A DNA stretch of 6,324 nt, taken from contig DPWT01000111.1 in assembly GCA_003527555.1 (NCBI GenBank), positions 1-6,324 on the forward strand, written 5' to 3'. Under the pieces are notes generated by a model. The model saw only the letters and a list, made by a program, of their open reading frames with translations. It was not told the origin of the DNA and searched no databases. Within the stretch, counting starts at the first letter, position 1, and the number at the start of each line of letters is the position of its first letter. The DNA comes from Verrucomicrobiales bacterium. GTDB lineage: Bacteria > Verrucomicrobiota > Verrucomicrobiia > Verrucomicrobiales > Akkermansiaceae. The position numbers and the translations under genes were made by a program. Positions 1 through 6,324 of the stretch are shown piece after piece.

Positions 1-2
1 TG

Positions 3-866
3 GCGCAACAGAGCGATATCGAATTCCTCCGTGCCCGTGCTGATGCACATGAGCAGAAAATTAGTCAGCTTGAGAGAGAGTTGAATGAACTCAAAGCGCA
101 ATACGCTAAAAAGAAGCATCCCAAGGCGGTGCCAGTTGCAGCAAGCTCATCAGCTAAGTCGGGAGAATACATCGTCAAACTAGGTGATATGCTGGGACGC
201 ATTGCCAATCGCCACAACACCACCGTTGCTGCCATCAAGAAAGCGAATGGCCTTAATAACGATAATATTCGTATTGGCCAGAAATTGAATATTCCCGGAG
301 CAGAGGACACGCTACACGCTGAACCGGTTCCACAGGCACCTCAGGTACAAAAAAATGATGCGCCGAAAATCCCATTAACCCACGTGGTCAAGAGCGGTGA
401 GACATTTTATTCCATCGCGCGCCAGCACAACGTGAGCATTAGTCACTTAATGAAGGCAAACCCTAATGTGAAAGCTACCAGTATTCGTGTGGGTCAGCAG
501 TTGTCAATTATGACGGGGGGGCGTATGGCGGCTAAAATGAATGGTAAGCCCGTTGCCCGCGGCACAGCCAGCAAGCCCAAGTCACTGCCAAAGCCAAAAG
601 GAAATACCAATATGGCAAAGCATAACGATCTGCCCAAACCAAAGTTCACTGCGGCCAAGGATCTAGCGCGCAATGCACCAGCCAGTAGCAAGTCTGTGAG
701 TGAGCCCGCAATCCGCACCGTTACCGTGCACAAACAAATCACTTATGGTCAACTCGCCAGCAAACACGGCGCAAGCACTAGTCAGCTAAACGAGCTGAAC
801 GGACTGAGCCTAAGTAAGAGCACCATGTTAGCTATTGGTTCTGAACTTTATGTGCCAAAAGACTAA
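3..866 (+). CDS. Coiled-coil protein with three LysM domains (5' end outside the window)
   Basis: The frame is open to the left edge, so the true start lies upstream; 287 residues are visible (residue 1 at base 3). Residues 6-34 form a regular heptad pattern with hydrophobic or small residues at 6, 9, 13, 20, 23, 27, 30 and 34, indicating a coiled coil. LysM domain 1 is at about 55-98 (GDMLGRIANRH, then IRIGQKLNIP) and LysM 2 at about 126-169 (SGETFYSIARQH, then IRVGQQLSI). A basic Lys/Pro/Ala-rich linker with two LPKPK motifs covers about 170-236. LysM 3 at about 237-284 is degenerate: it lacks the GDT/GET motif but keeps the QLASKHG helix and the IGSELYVP ending. LysM domains bind N-acetylglucosamine-containing glycans, so a role at peptidoglycan is inferred. 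No enzymatic domain is visible, though one could lie upstream. No signal peptide can be assessed. The gene converges on the next one, with a terminator between them. Confidence 0.9.
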   Translation, partial: AQQSDIEFLRARADAHEQKISQLERELNELKAQYAKKKHPKAVPVAASSSAKSGEYIVKLGDMLGRIANRHNTTVAAIKKANGLNNDNIRIGQKLNIPGAEDTLHAEPVPQAPQVQKNDAPKIPLTHVVKSGETFYSIARQHNVSISHLMKANPNVKATSIRVGQQLSIMTGGRMAAKMNGKPVARGTASKPKSLPKPKGNTNMAKHNDLPKPKFTAAKDLARNAPASSKSVSEPAIRTVTVHKQITYGQLASKHGASTSQLNELNGLSLSKSTMLAIGSELYVPKD

Positions 867-883
867 TTACGAAAAGTTTGATA

Positions 884-921
884 GTGCCAAGAAGGCACAA
901 TTATTTCTCATGAACTGAGAA
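884..921. repeat. Two small adjacent hairpin-forming inverted repeats
   Basis: Just after the LysM gene stop there is a 5-bp perfect stem (GTGCC 884-888 with GGCAC 894-898, 5-base loop). It is followed by a 6-bp perfect stem (TTCTCA 905-910 with TGAGAA 916-921, 5-base loop). Neither is followed by a proper T tract, so they are not good terminators alone. They may stabilise the 3' end of the LysM transcript ahead of the stronger hairpin downstream. Stems this short can arise by chance. Confidence 0.35.
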
Positions 922-931
922 CATAACGACG

Positions 932-986
932 AAAAAGGGTTGGGCGTCCAGCGGTGTTAAAGCTGCTGGGCGCTCTCTCGTTTTTT
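932..986. terminator. Probable intrinsic terminator between convergent genes, possibly bidirectional
   Basis: A 9-bp stem pairs GCGTCCAGC (944-952) with GCTGGGCGC (965-973), with one G-U pair and a 12-base loop. On the + strand it is followed, after a 7-base gap, by T6 at 981-986, which suits the LysM gene. An A5 run at 932-936 gives a U5 run on the opposite strand, so it could also stop transcripts of the small secreted-protein gene. The gap between stem and T tract is longer than ideal, so strength is uncertain. Confidence 0.65.
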
Positions 987-1026
987 GCTTAGATGCTTCT
1001 CAAGTGTTAGGCGAGCATGGAGTTGT

Positions 1027-1043
1027 ATCGATTGTTAATCGAT
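1027..1043. repeat. Perfect 7-bp inverted repeat with 3-base spacer
   Basis: ATCGATT (1027-1033) and AATCGAT (1037-1043) flank the spacer GTT, about 30 bases beyond the stop of the - strand gene. No T tract follows on either strand, so it is not an intrinsic terminator by itself. It could add to 3'-end structure or be a protein-binding site. No function can be assigned. Confidence 0.4.
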
Positions 1044-1072
1044 CCCACGTGTAGCCAGCTTCATCTCAAAAC

Positions 1073-1486
1073 CTATTTTAAAGCATCAGGCTCTCGATCA
1101 ATGGGTCTCAGAGAAACATTTAGCAGTATTTCCTCTGTTTTTGCCGCTTTCTGTATGAAGTCGACTGCTTCTTTAGAGACTTGCTCCCCTCTATCGGTGT
1201 AGTATTTGGTGACACAATTCACCACAAGAGTGAACTTGATCTTGGGATTATCCTTGGAAGCTACTAAGAGGGAGTATGGCGCTACCCGAGTTCCTCCCAA
1301 AAGTGGCCAGTGACGACCAAGCCGCGCACCTTCACCCATTCCAGCAAATGTGAACGACTTGTCTAAATGTTTCCATAGGGTGGGAGACTGCTCAATAATC
1401 GGCTTAATTGTCGCAAAACTGACACTGCCTTCGGCTAGGCATATACTGGGTAGACAAAGTAGCATTGATATGACGATAGATTTCAT
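1073..1486 (-). CDS. Small secreted protein of unknown function
   Basis: I do not recognise the family. From the chosen ATG the protein has 137 residues. Residues 1-18 look like a type I signal peptide: MK, then a hydrophobic stretch rich in I, L and V, ending ICLA before EG. The mature part is about 119 residues with no further membrane segment. Visible elements are a Gly-rich stretch FAGMGEGARLGR at 47-58, LLGGTRVAPYSLL at 62-74, an alternating KIKFTLVV strand followed by the only mature-region cysteine (91), and a charged C-terminal helix with a final strand (LLNVSLRP). The composition suggests a small beta-rich periplasmic or exported domain. The frame extends upstream to another ATG (1525) and a TTG (1537), but starting at 1486 puts the signal peptide at the N-terminus. 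No Shine-Dalgarno motif precedes any of these starts. The WD40 gene ends 126 bases upstream on the same strand with no terminator between, so co-transcription is possible. Confidence 0.75.
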   Translation of the reverse strand: MKSIVISMLLCLPSICLAEGSVSFATIKPIIEQSPTLWKHLDKSFTFAGMGEGARLGRHWPLLGGTRVAPYSLLVASKDNPKIKFTLVVNCVTKYYTDRGEQVSKEAVDFIQKAAKTEEILLNVSLRPIDREPDALK

Positions 1487-1587
1487 AATATGGTGTGATT
1501 GTGTGGTTTGTAATTTGTTTTGCATGGAGTATCCCAACCGAGATGTTTTAGAGATTAGATAGAGTGAGAAAGATGATTGATCTTGGG

Positions 1588-1609
1588 GCTTGGCTGATTT
1601 GCTTGGCTG
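1588..1609. repeat. Short direct repeat just downstream of the WD40 gene
   Basis: GCTTGGCTG occurs at 1588-1596 and again at 1601-1609, a 13-base period, within 25 bases of the WD40 stop codon. It does not form a hairpin. The 126-base gap that holds it shows no intrinsic terminator and no convincing promoter. The repeat may be chance. Confidence 0.3.
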
Positions 1610-1612
1610 CTT

Positions 1613-2494
1613 TTACTCCATGGTTTCTTTTATCATCTTGCCCGTTGCTGTGTTCCAGATGCGGTGACGATGCCTCTGACCTGACGTATCAACATTAGCT
1701 CTAGTCACGACAAACTTTCCATCAAGAGATAGAGCCCAATCTTGTGCCCGGATTTTCACAGTCTCCCCACCTGTTTTTACGTCCAGTATTCGGACAAATG
1801 ACGTGTCGTTCTCAACCGTCGCTATGGCAACACAGCTCCCGGATTGTGGAAAATACACACCCAAAAATTTGTTCTGTTTAACATCGGTGCCCCTGAGCTT
1901 GAACTCAAGCGTCAGCGATTTAATGACATTGCCGGATCTGGCGTCCCACAAAGTAACTCGCTGCGAACCGTCCTTACCGACCATACCCATCCCCGCAAGA
2001 ATGGTTCCATCGGCAGAAAATGTCAGTTTATAGCCCACGGACGGCTCAGCTAGGGTCTTGATCTTCTTGCGCTGCTGAACATCCCAAAGCGTCACAGGAG
2101 AATAGCCGCTCGCGGATGCCAGCACCTTGCCATCTGGTGAGAATGCCAGAAATGGTCTCCAGTCCACTGCTGACATCGGTTCCGGCGGTTTTTCAAGCTG
2201 CGACATAGTCGCTAGCAGATTTGCCGTTTGGGTCTCGCGCAGTTTGATGGACCCGTTCTGCTTGCCAATGGCATACAGCTTGCCGTCGGGTGAAAATACG
2301 CTGGATCCACCAACAGACACGTTGAATGCCATCAGGTGGTTTGCGGCTGTGGCCGCGCCCATTTGAGCGGCAGCCCCCTTACCTTTCAAGGGATTGAGTG
2401 CCGATCCGTGATCGTCCGCGGCGGAGGAACCCAACAAGACACAGACTGAAAGAAAAGTGAGGACGGAGACGGTTGTTGGTTTGCCATTTCTCAT
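1613..2494 (-). CDS. Secreted WD40-repeat (beta-propeller) protein
   Basis: The protein has 293 residues from the chosen ATG. Residues 1-26 are a type I signal peptide (MRNGK, hydrophobic VSVLTFLSVCVLLG, then SSA before ADD). A Gly/Ala-rich spacer follows. About five WD40-like repeats can be read at roughly 55-96, 107-148, 154-194, 209-248 and 252-291. Marks of the repeat are FSPDGK near 67 and 118, FSADG near 159, LSLDGK near 255, and strand endings TLWD (twice), RILD and RIWN. Propellers usually have six to eight blades, so this copy is short, or some blades are too divergent to see. WD40 propellers are protein-interaction scaffolds; no catalytic residues are evident and the ligand is unknown. 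A TTG at 2530 would add 12 residues before the signal peptide and is less likely. No Shine-Dalgarno motif precedes the ATG. The cysteine in the signal segment lacks a good lipobox, so a lipoprotein is unlikely. Confidence 0.85.
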   Translation of the reverse strand: MRNGKPTTVSVLTFLSVCVLLGSSAADDHGSALNPLKGKGAAAQMGAATAANHLMAFNVSVGGSSVFSPDGKLYAIGKQNGSIKLRETQTANLLATMSQLEKPPEPMSAVDWRPFLAFSPDGKVLASASGYSPVTLWDVQQRKKIKTLAEPSVGYKLTFSADGTILAGMGMVGKDGSQRVTLWDARSGNVIKSLTLEFKLRGTDVKQNKFLGVYFPQSGSCVAIATVENDTSFVRILDVKTGGETVKIRAQDWALSLDGKFVVTRANVDTSGQRHRHRIWNTATGKMIKETME

Positions 2495-2632
2495 GGGGTT
2501 CAGACTGGCCAGTGTGTCGCAATCGGACAATGGTCAAATCACAAGAATGCTAAAGACGTAGCTGCTGCTTATTTCAGATAAACAGCATATAAAATGCTCA
2601 TAAGAAAATACTTTATTTAGATCAGATGGCTT
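2495..2632 (-). promoter_or_regulatory. Leader region of the WD40 gene
   Basis: This gap between the nrdA terminator and the WD40 start must hold the WD40 promoter if that gene is transcribed separately, which the upstream terminator implies. It is AT-rich around 2575-2625. A perfect 10-bp palindrome, ACTGGCCAGT, lies at 2504-2513, nine bases before the ATG. A 5-bp inverted repeat (AGCAT 2584-2588 with ATGCT 2594-2598) lies further up. I could not find a convincing -35/-10 pair, so the promoter position is not assigned. Confidence 0.35.
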
Positions 2633-2670
2633 AAAAAAAAGCCCTCCAACTCGTAATGAGAAGGAGGGCT
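2633..2670 (-). terminator. Strong intrinsic terminator of nrdA
   Basis: On the - strand an 8-bp perfect GC-rich stem (AGCCCTCC at 2670-2663 with GGAGGGCT at 2647-2640) is followed directly by a run of U (A8 at 2633-2640 on the + strand). The loop is 15 bases and may contain a further 3-bp stem. It begins 23 bases after the nrdA stop. There is no T tract on the + strand side, so it acts in one direction and separates the nrd genes from the WD40 gene. Confidence 0.9.
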
Positions 2671-2693
2671 GAAACGAATGAAACAACTAGATT

Positions 2694-5600
2694 TTACTGA
2701 CAAGCCTCGCACTCTTCACCATTCATCATGGCTTCGATACTACAGGCGTTTTTCTCGGCTTGGGTGTATTCCTTTTTCTGGCTGGCCTGTTTGACGTCGA
2801 TGGTTGATTTCTCGATGTTGCTGGCTTGCAGAGTGCGCAGGTAGTATGTGGTTTTGAGGCCGGTATGCCAGGCGTGGCGATACATGTGAGACAGTGTCTT
2901 CATGTCAGGCTCAGCGAGGAAGAGGTTCACAGATTGTGACTGGTCGATCCATTTCTGGCGCCGGGCGGCGGCGTCAATGATAGCGTTATAGCCGACACCG
3001 AACACGGTCTGGTGCTTCTCCTTGAGGTGATCTGGCATGTCCTCGATGTCAGTGAGCTCACCATCGAAGTACTTGAGCTGGTCGAGCATTTCTTGGTTCC
3101 AGAGGCCTTCTTTCTTGAGGTCGTTGACGAGGTGGCGGTTGAGCACAATGAAATCACCAGAGAGGTTCGACTTCACATAGAGGTTCTTATAATTAGGCTC
3201 AATACACGGAGTGGTCCCCATAATGTTGGAGATAGTTGCGGTTGGAGCGATGGCCAACACGTTCGAGTTACGCATGCCGTGCTTGGCGATCTTCTCACGC
3301 AAGTGTGTCCAGTCCATCTTCGCGCCACGTGGCACATTGATTTTTACTCCGCGCTCATCTTCTAACAAATCAACGCTGTCCTGTGGCATTAGGCCACGTG
3401 ACCACTTTGAACCTTCATAGCTGGAATACGGCCCATGCTCCTTGGAGAGTTCGCTGGATGCATTGTAAGCATAGTAGGCGATGGCTTCCATGAATTCATC
3501 ATTGAAGTCGACTGCCGCATCTGACGCAAAGGCGAGGCCTTTCTTATACAGTGCGTTTTGTAAGCCCATGACACCCATACCGATTGGGCGGTGGCGAGAG
3601 TTTGCCGTTTTGGCGGCTTCGGTTGGGTAGAAGTTGATATCTATGACGTTGTCCAGCGCGCGGATGGCTACGGTAATCGTCTCCTTGAGCATTTCATGAT
3701 CTAGTGAACCATCGGAGGTGATGTGGGTATCGAGCACCACGGATCCGAGATTACACACCGCAGTTTCCTCATCGGAGGTATTGAGGGTGATCTCGGTGCA
3801 TAGGTTCGAAGAATGCACGACACCGCAATGATCTTGGGGTGAGCGCAGATTACAAGGATCTTTAAACGTAATCCATGGATGGCCTGTTTCGAAGATCATC
3901 TTGAGCATGCCTTTCCACAGCTCAATGGCGGGCACTTTACGGGTCCAAATTTTTCCTTCAGCAGCTTTTGCTTCGTATTCCTCGTAGCGGAGTTCAAAGG
4001 CTTTGCCGTAGAGGTCGTGGAGGTCTGGAGTTTCGTTGGTGCGGAAAAGCGACCAGTCTTGGCGGGCCTCCATACGCTTCATAAACAGATCGGGAATCCA
4101 ATTGGCAGTATTCATGTCGTGACACCGGCGACGCTCATCACCCGTGTTTTTACGAAGCTCGAGGAAGTCCTCGATATCGTTGTGCCAGCTTTCGAGGTAA
4201 GCACATCCGGAGCCGCGGCGTTTGCCACCTTGGTTGACGGCGACGAGTTGGTCGTTGTGCAGTTTGAGGAATGGAATGATACCTTGGGACTCACCATTGG
4301 TGCCCTGAATGTAGCCGCCGGTGCCGCGGACTGCCGTCCATGATCCACCGAGGCCACCCGCCCATTTACTAAGGTAAGCGTTATCGGCGATGCCACGCTG
4401 CATGATGCTTTCGATGCTGTCGTCCACCTTATAGAGGTAGCAGGATGAAAGCTGAGAGTGCAGGGTGCCAGAATTGAACAGTGTAGGTGTGCTGGAGCAG
4501 AAACGGCGACCTTTGTAGAGTGAGTAGAGTCGAATCGCCCAGTCTTCACGGTTTTCCTCTTCAGCACGGAATAGCCCCATTGAAACACGCATCCAGAAGA
4601 ACTGGGGCGTTTCAAGGCGACGTTGCTTATCACCCGTTTTATCAACAATGAGATAACGATCGTAGAGCGTCTGCACGCCGAGATAATCGAAGTCGAGGTC
4701 TGCTGTCGGGTCGAGAGCGGCAGCGAGCTTATCTACGTCATACTGGGCAACGACGTCTGGCGATATCCGTTTGATCTTCACTCCGTGTGCGAGGTATTTC
4801 TTGAAGGATCGCTGATGGGCAATCTTTAGAGCACGAATACCATCATTGAGGATGTTCCAATCGAGCACTTCCTCATAGATAAATGTGAGCAGGATACGTC
4901 CCGCGAACTTGGCGAAGTCGGCATCACGTTCGATCAGTGACTTGGCATTGAGAATGATCGTGGCGGTAAGGTCCTCGCGAGTGATTTCCGCGCCAATGGA
5001 GCGGCGCAGCTCTTGCTCAATCTCTTGTTCGCTCAGGCAGAGATCCAGGCCAATGGAACTGAAGGCGATACGTTTCTTAAGTTCGGTTCCATCCCAGAAC
5101 TGGGTGTTGCCATCGGGCATGGTTACCACCACCATGGACTCTTGGTTCGGATCCTCCTCCGGTGCTTCATCGAGGCGCATCTGGGCGCGCTTGGCACGGT
5201 AGAGAATGTAGGCCTCGGCCGCCTTGAAGTATCCTTGACGCATGAGTTCCTCCTGCACGATATCTTGTACATTTTCGATATGGGCAAAAGCGGAGTCGCC
5301 ATTACGGATGGTATCGGTTACAGCATGGGCGACTTTTACAGCAGCCTCTGGGTCCTCTTTGATCGAAAGAAAGGCTTTTCTGACAGCTATTTCGATTTTT
5401 GTCTGTGACCACGGCACCACATTACCACTGCGACGGATCAGACGTACGGGCATCTGCTGGGGCTCATCGGAAACGATGACTTCACCATTTTTCTCTAGTG
5501 AACGGGAAAAGACAAGTGACTTGGCAACGTCATGCGCATCGTTTTCAATCAGAGCTTTCTCAATGAGTAAGTAGAGATCATTATGAGAAAGGCGGATTTG

Positions 5601-5942
5601 ACCGACGGCAGCCACCTGATCGGTGAGCGACTTAGAAACACTCTGGGCAACATTGGAAACAAAGGTGCGATTCTCATCACTAAAAATACTGTCTTCCTTC
5701 TGCTGACGGGAAAGTAAAAGATCAGTCAAAGCCGAGCCAATAGTGTCGGCGACCTTAGCAAGTGAAAGCTCTTCATCTTCCTCATTGCCATGGGTAACGA
5801 TGATTTCGGGAACACGATCCGCGCTTGTACTATCAAGCGATGAAGGCCAATCAAAACGGTCAGATGCTTCGGGTGTGGTTGCGCGGTCGGTAATAACTTT
5901 TTTTAGGGCGAGGTCCTCTTCGAGGCTTATAGATCTGTACAT
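2694..5942 (-). CDS. nrdA: Class I ribonucleoside-diphosphate reductase, large (alpha) subunit
   Basis: This subunit catalyses reduction of ribonucleoside diphosphates to deoxyribonucleotides in the cytoplasm, with radical input from NrdB. It has 1082 residues against about 760 in E. coli; most of the excess is at the N-terminus. By comparison with E. coli, the redox cysteine pair is Cys501 (SQLSSC) and Cys730 (TAVCNLG). The radical-site triad is Asn713, Cys715 and Glu717 (SNLCTEI). The radical-relay tyrosines are Tyr1033 and Tyr1034 (KTTYYLRT). The C-terminal tail cysteines are Cys1078 and Cys1081, two residues apart. The IAPTATISNIMGTTP segment is at 898-912. The N-terminus carries three ATP-cone-like domains at about 46-150, 165-256 and 270-360. 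The ATG at 5942 is the natural start but has no Shine-Dalgarno motif. The nrdB gene lies 160 bases upstream on the same strand, and a strong terminator follows. Class I is supported by that neighbour; the metal subclass cannot be told from alpha. Confidence 0.97.
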   Translation of the reverse strand: MYRSISLEEDLALKKVITDRATTPEASDRFDWPSSLDSTSADRVPEIIVTHGNEEDEELSLAKVADTIGSALTDLLLSRQQKEDSIFSDENRTFVSNVAQSVSKSLTDQVAAVGQIRLSHNDLYLLIEKALIENDAHDVAKSLVFSRSLEKNGEVIVSDEPQQMPVRLIRRSGNVVPWSQTKIEIAVRKAFLSIKEDPEAAVKVAHAVTDTIRNGDSAFAHIENVQDIVQEELMRQGYFKAAEAYILYRAKRAQMRLDEAPEEDPNQESMVVVTMPDGNTQFWDGTELKKRIAFSSIGLDLCLSEQEIEQELRRSIGAEITREDLTATIILNAKSLIERDADFAKFAGRILLTFIYEEVLDWNILNDGIRALKIAHQRSFKKYLAHGVKIKRISPDVVAQYDVDKLAAALDPTADLDFDYLGVQTLYDRYLIVDKTGDKQRRLETPQFFWMRVSMGLFRAEEENREDWAIRLYSLYKGRRFCSSTPTLFNSGTLHSQLSSCYLYKVDDSIESIMQRGIADNAYLSKWAGGLGGSWTAVRGTGGYIQGTNGESQGIIPFLKLHNDQLVAVNQGGKRRGSGCAYLESWHNDIEDFLELRKNTGDERRRCHDMNTANWIPDLFMKRMEARQDWSLFRTNETPDLHDLYGKAFELRYEEYEAKAAEGKIWTRKVPAIELWKGMLKMIFETGHPWITFKDPCNLRSPQDHCGVVHSSNLCTEITLNTSDEETAVCNLGSVVLDTHITSDGSLDHEMLKETITVAIRALDNVIDINFYPTEAAKTANSRHRPIGMGVMGLQNALYKKGLAFASDAAVDFNDEFMEAIAYYAYNASSELSKEHGPYSSYEGSKWSRGLMPQDSVDLLEDERGVKINVPRGAKMDWTHLREKIAKHGMRNSNVLAIAPTATISNIMGTTPCIEPNYKNLYVKSNLSGDFIVLNRHLVNDLKKEGLWNQEMLDQLKYFDGELTDIEDMPDHLKEKHQTVFGVGYNAIIDAAARRQKWIDQSQSVNLFLAEPDMKTLSHMYRHAWHTGLKTTYYLRTLQASNIEKSTIDVKQASQKKEYTQAEKNACSIEAMMNGEECEACQ
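4863..5807 (-). other. Three consecutive ATP-cone-like domains at the N-terminus of NrdA
   Basis: ATP-cones are the allosteric activity sites of ribonucleotide reductases (ATP activates, dATP inhibits). Aligned without gaps to E. coli residues 7-22, domain 1 (from Val49) keeps the equivalents of Val7, Thr8, Glu15 and Lys21, but has His51 and Gly52 for Lys9 and Arg10. Domain 2 (from Leu168) has Arg170, Arg171, Gly173, Lys182 and Ile183 for Lys9, Arg10, Gly12, Lys21 and Ile22, so it looks competent, although Val176 replaces Glu15. Domain 3 (from Val273) keeps VT.. DG but has Met275, Pro276 and Glu287 for Lys9, Arg10 and Lys21. Domains 1 and 2 end in the typical cone finish (LVFSR; YILYR). Domain 3 occupies the E. 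coli cone position directly before the catalytic core. Loss of ATP binding in domains 1 and 3 is inferred. Confidence 0.75.
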
Positions 5943-6102
5943 GGGAGCAATTTGTATGTATGGGGGGTTATTGAATATATATAATGTGTATTCGACGTGT
6001 AGGTTATGGTATTTGTATGTTTTTTACCGATGCTTCTGACAACAAGTTTATTATTGAGAACTGGATATATAGTGGGCGAAGCAAACGGAAATCGTCACAT
6101 TC
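5943..6102 (-). promoter_or_regulatory. nrdB-nrdA intergenic region with candidate NrdR-box-like sites
   Basis: This 160-base gap is clearly more AT-rich than the flanking genes and has no intrinsic terminator, so read-through from nrdB to nrdA is likely. Two sequences resemble the 16-base NrdR box (consensus acaCwAtATaTwGtgt): 6060-6075 and 5974-5989, each matching about 12 of 16 positions by eye. NrdR represses many bacterial nrd operons, usually through two boxes about three helical turns apart; here the centres are 86 bases apart, which argues against a classical pair. A C6 run on the nrdA strand (5962-5967) lies about 20 bases before the start. No convincing -35/-10 pair was found. Confidence 0.3.

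Positions 6103-6324
<222 letters not shown>

Noticed and set aside
65..310. Hydrophobic - strand open frame antisense to the LysM gene
   Set aside because: It lies opposite the coiled coil and first LysM domain; the hydrophobicity follows from the complementary codons.
81..866. A 261-residue version of the LysM protein starting at TTG 81, with purine-rich GAGAGAG just before it
   Set aside because: The frame is open to the left edge and the coiled-coil heptad pattern runs through this point without a break, so TTG 81 is an internal leucine codon.
1017..1202. + strand open frame crossing the convergent gap
   Set aside because: Most of it is antisense to the small secreted-protein gene, and it shows no domain or ribosome-binding site.
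1487..1537. N-terminal extension of the small secreted protein from ATG 1525 or TTG 1537
   Set aside because: It would place 13 to 17 polar residues before the signal peptide, and neither start has a better ribosome-binding site.
3879..4343. Long + strand open frame (154 codons) antisense to nrdA
   Set aside because: It is an antisense shadow of a conserved coding region with no recognisable domain of its own.
4112..4648. Long - strand open frame (178 codons) inside nrdA
   Set aside because: It overlaps the well-supported nrdA frame throughout, and its Ser/Thr/Val-rich translation has no domain features.
5978..5985. TATATATA-like sequence as a -10 element for nrdA
   Set aside because: No acceptable -35 element lies at 16-18 bases upstream on the - strand, and the whole gap is AT-rich.

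Overview
The window (about 6.3 kb, roughly half G+C) is bacterial chromosome of ordinary gene density. Two blocks of genes converge near positions 867-1072. On the + strand, the left edge carries the 3' part of a gene for a coiled-coil protein with three LysM domains, which probably binds the cell wall. All other genes are on the - strand. From right to left they are: the last 73 codons of nrdB (class I ribonucleotide reductase small subunit), a 160-base AT-rich gap, a complete and unusually long nrdA (1082 codons), a strong intrinsic terminator, a secreted WD40-type beta-propeller protein, and a small secreted protein of unknown function.

The best-supported pair is nrdB-nrdA, which makes the two subunits of the enzyme that reduces ribonucleotides to deoxyribonucleotides for DNA synthesis. 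The large subunit shows the expected catalytic residues. It also has about 270 extra N-terminal residues, which read as two further ATP-cone-like domains in front of the usual one. Gap-free comparison with the E. coli ATP-cone suggests that only the middle domain keeps the basic nucleotide-binding residues. The gap between nrdB and nrdA holds two imperfect NrdR-box-like sequences, offered only as candidates.

The three remaining proteins look extracytoplasmic. Two have clear signal peptides, and the LysM protein is expected to sit at peptidoglycan. They share no obvious pathway.

Taxonomy is an inference. A class I NrdA with three cone-like domains, a nrdB-nrdA order, secreted WD40 proteins and starts without Shine-Dalgarno sequences together suggest the PVC superphylum, perhaps Verrucomicrobiota. 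The window contains no marker that proves it. I saw no RNA gene, CRISPR array, insertion sequence or sign of recent transfer, and no defence or other novel multigene system. The points most worth following up are the cone architecture of NrdA and the regulation of the nrdB-nrdA gap.
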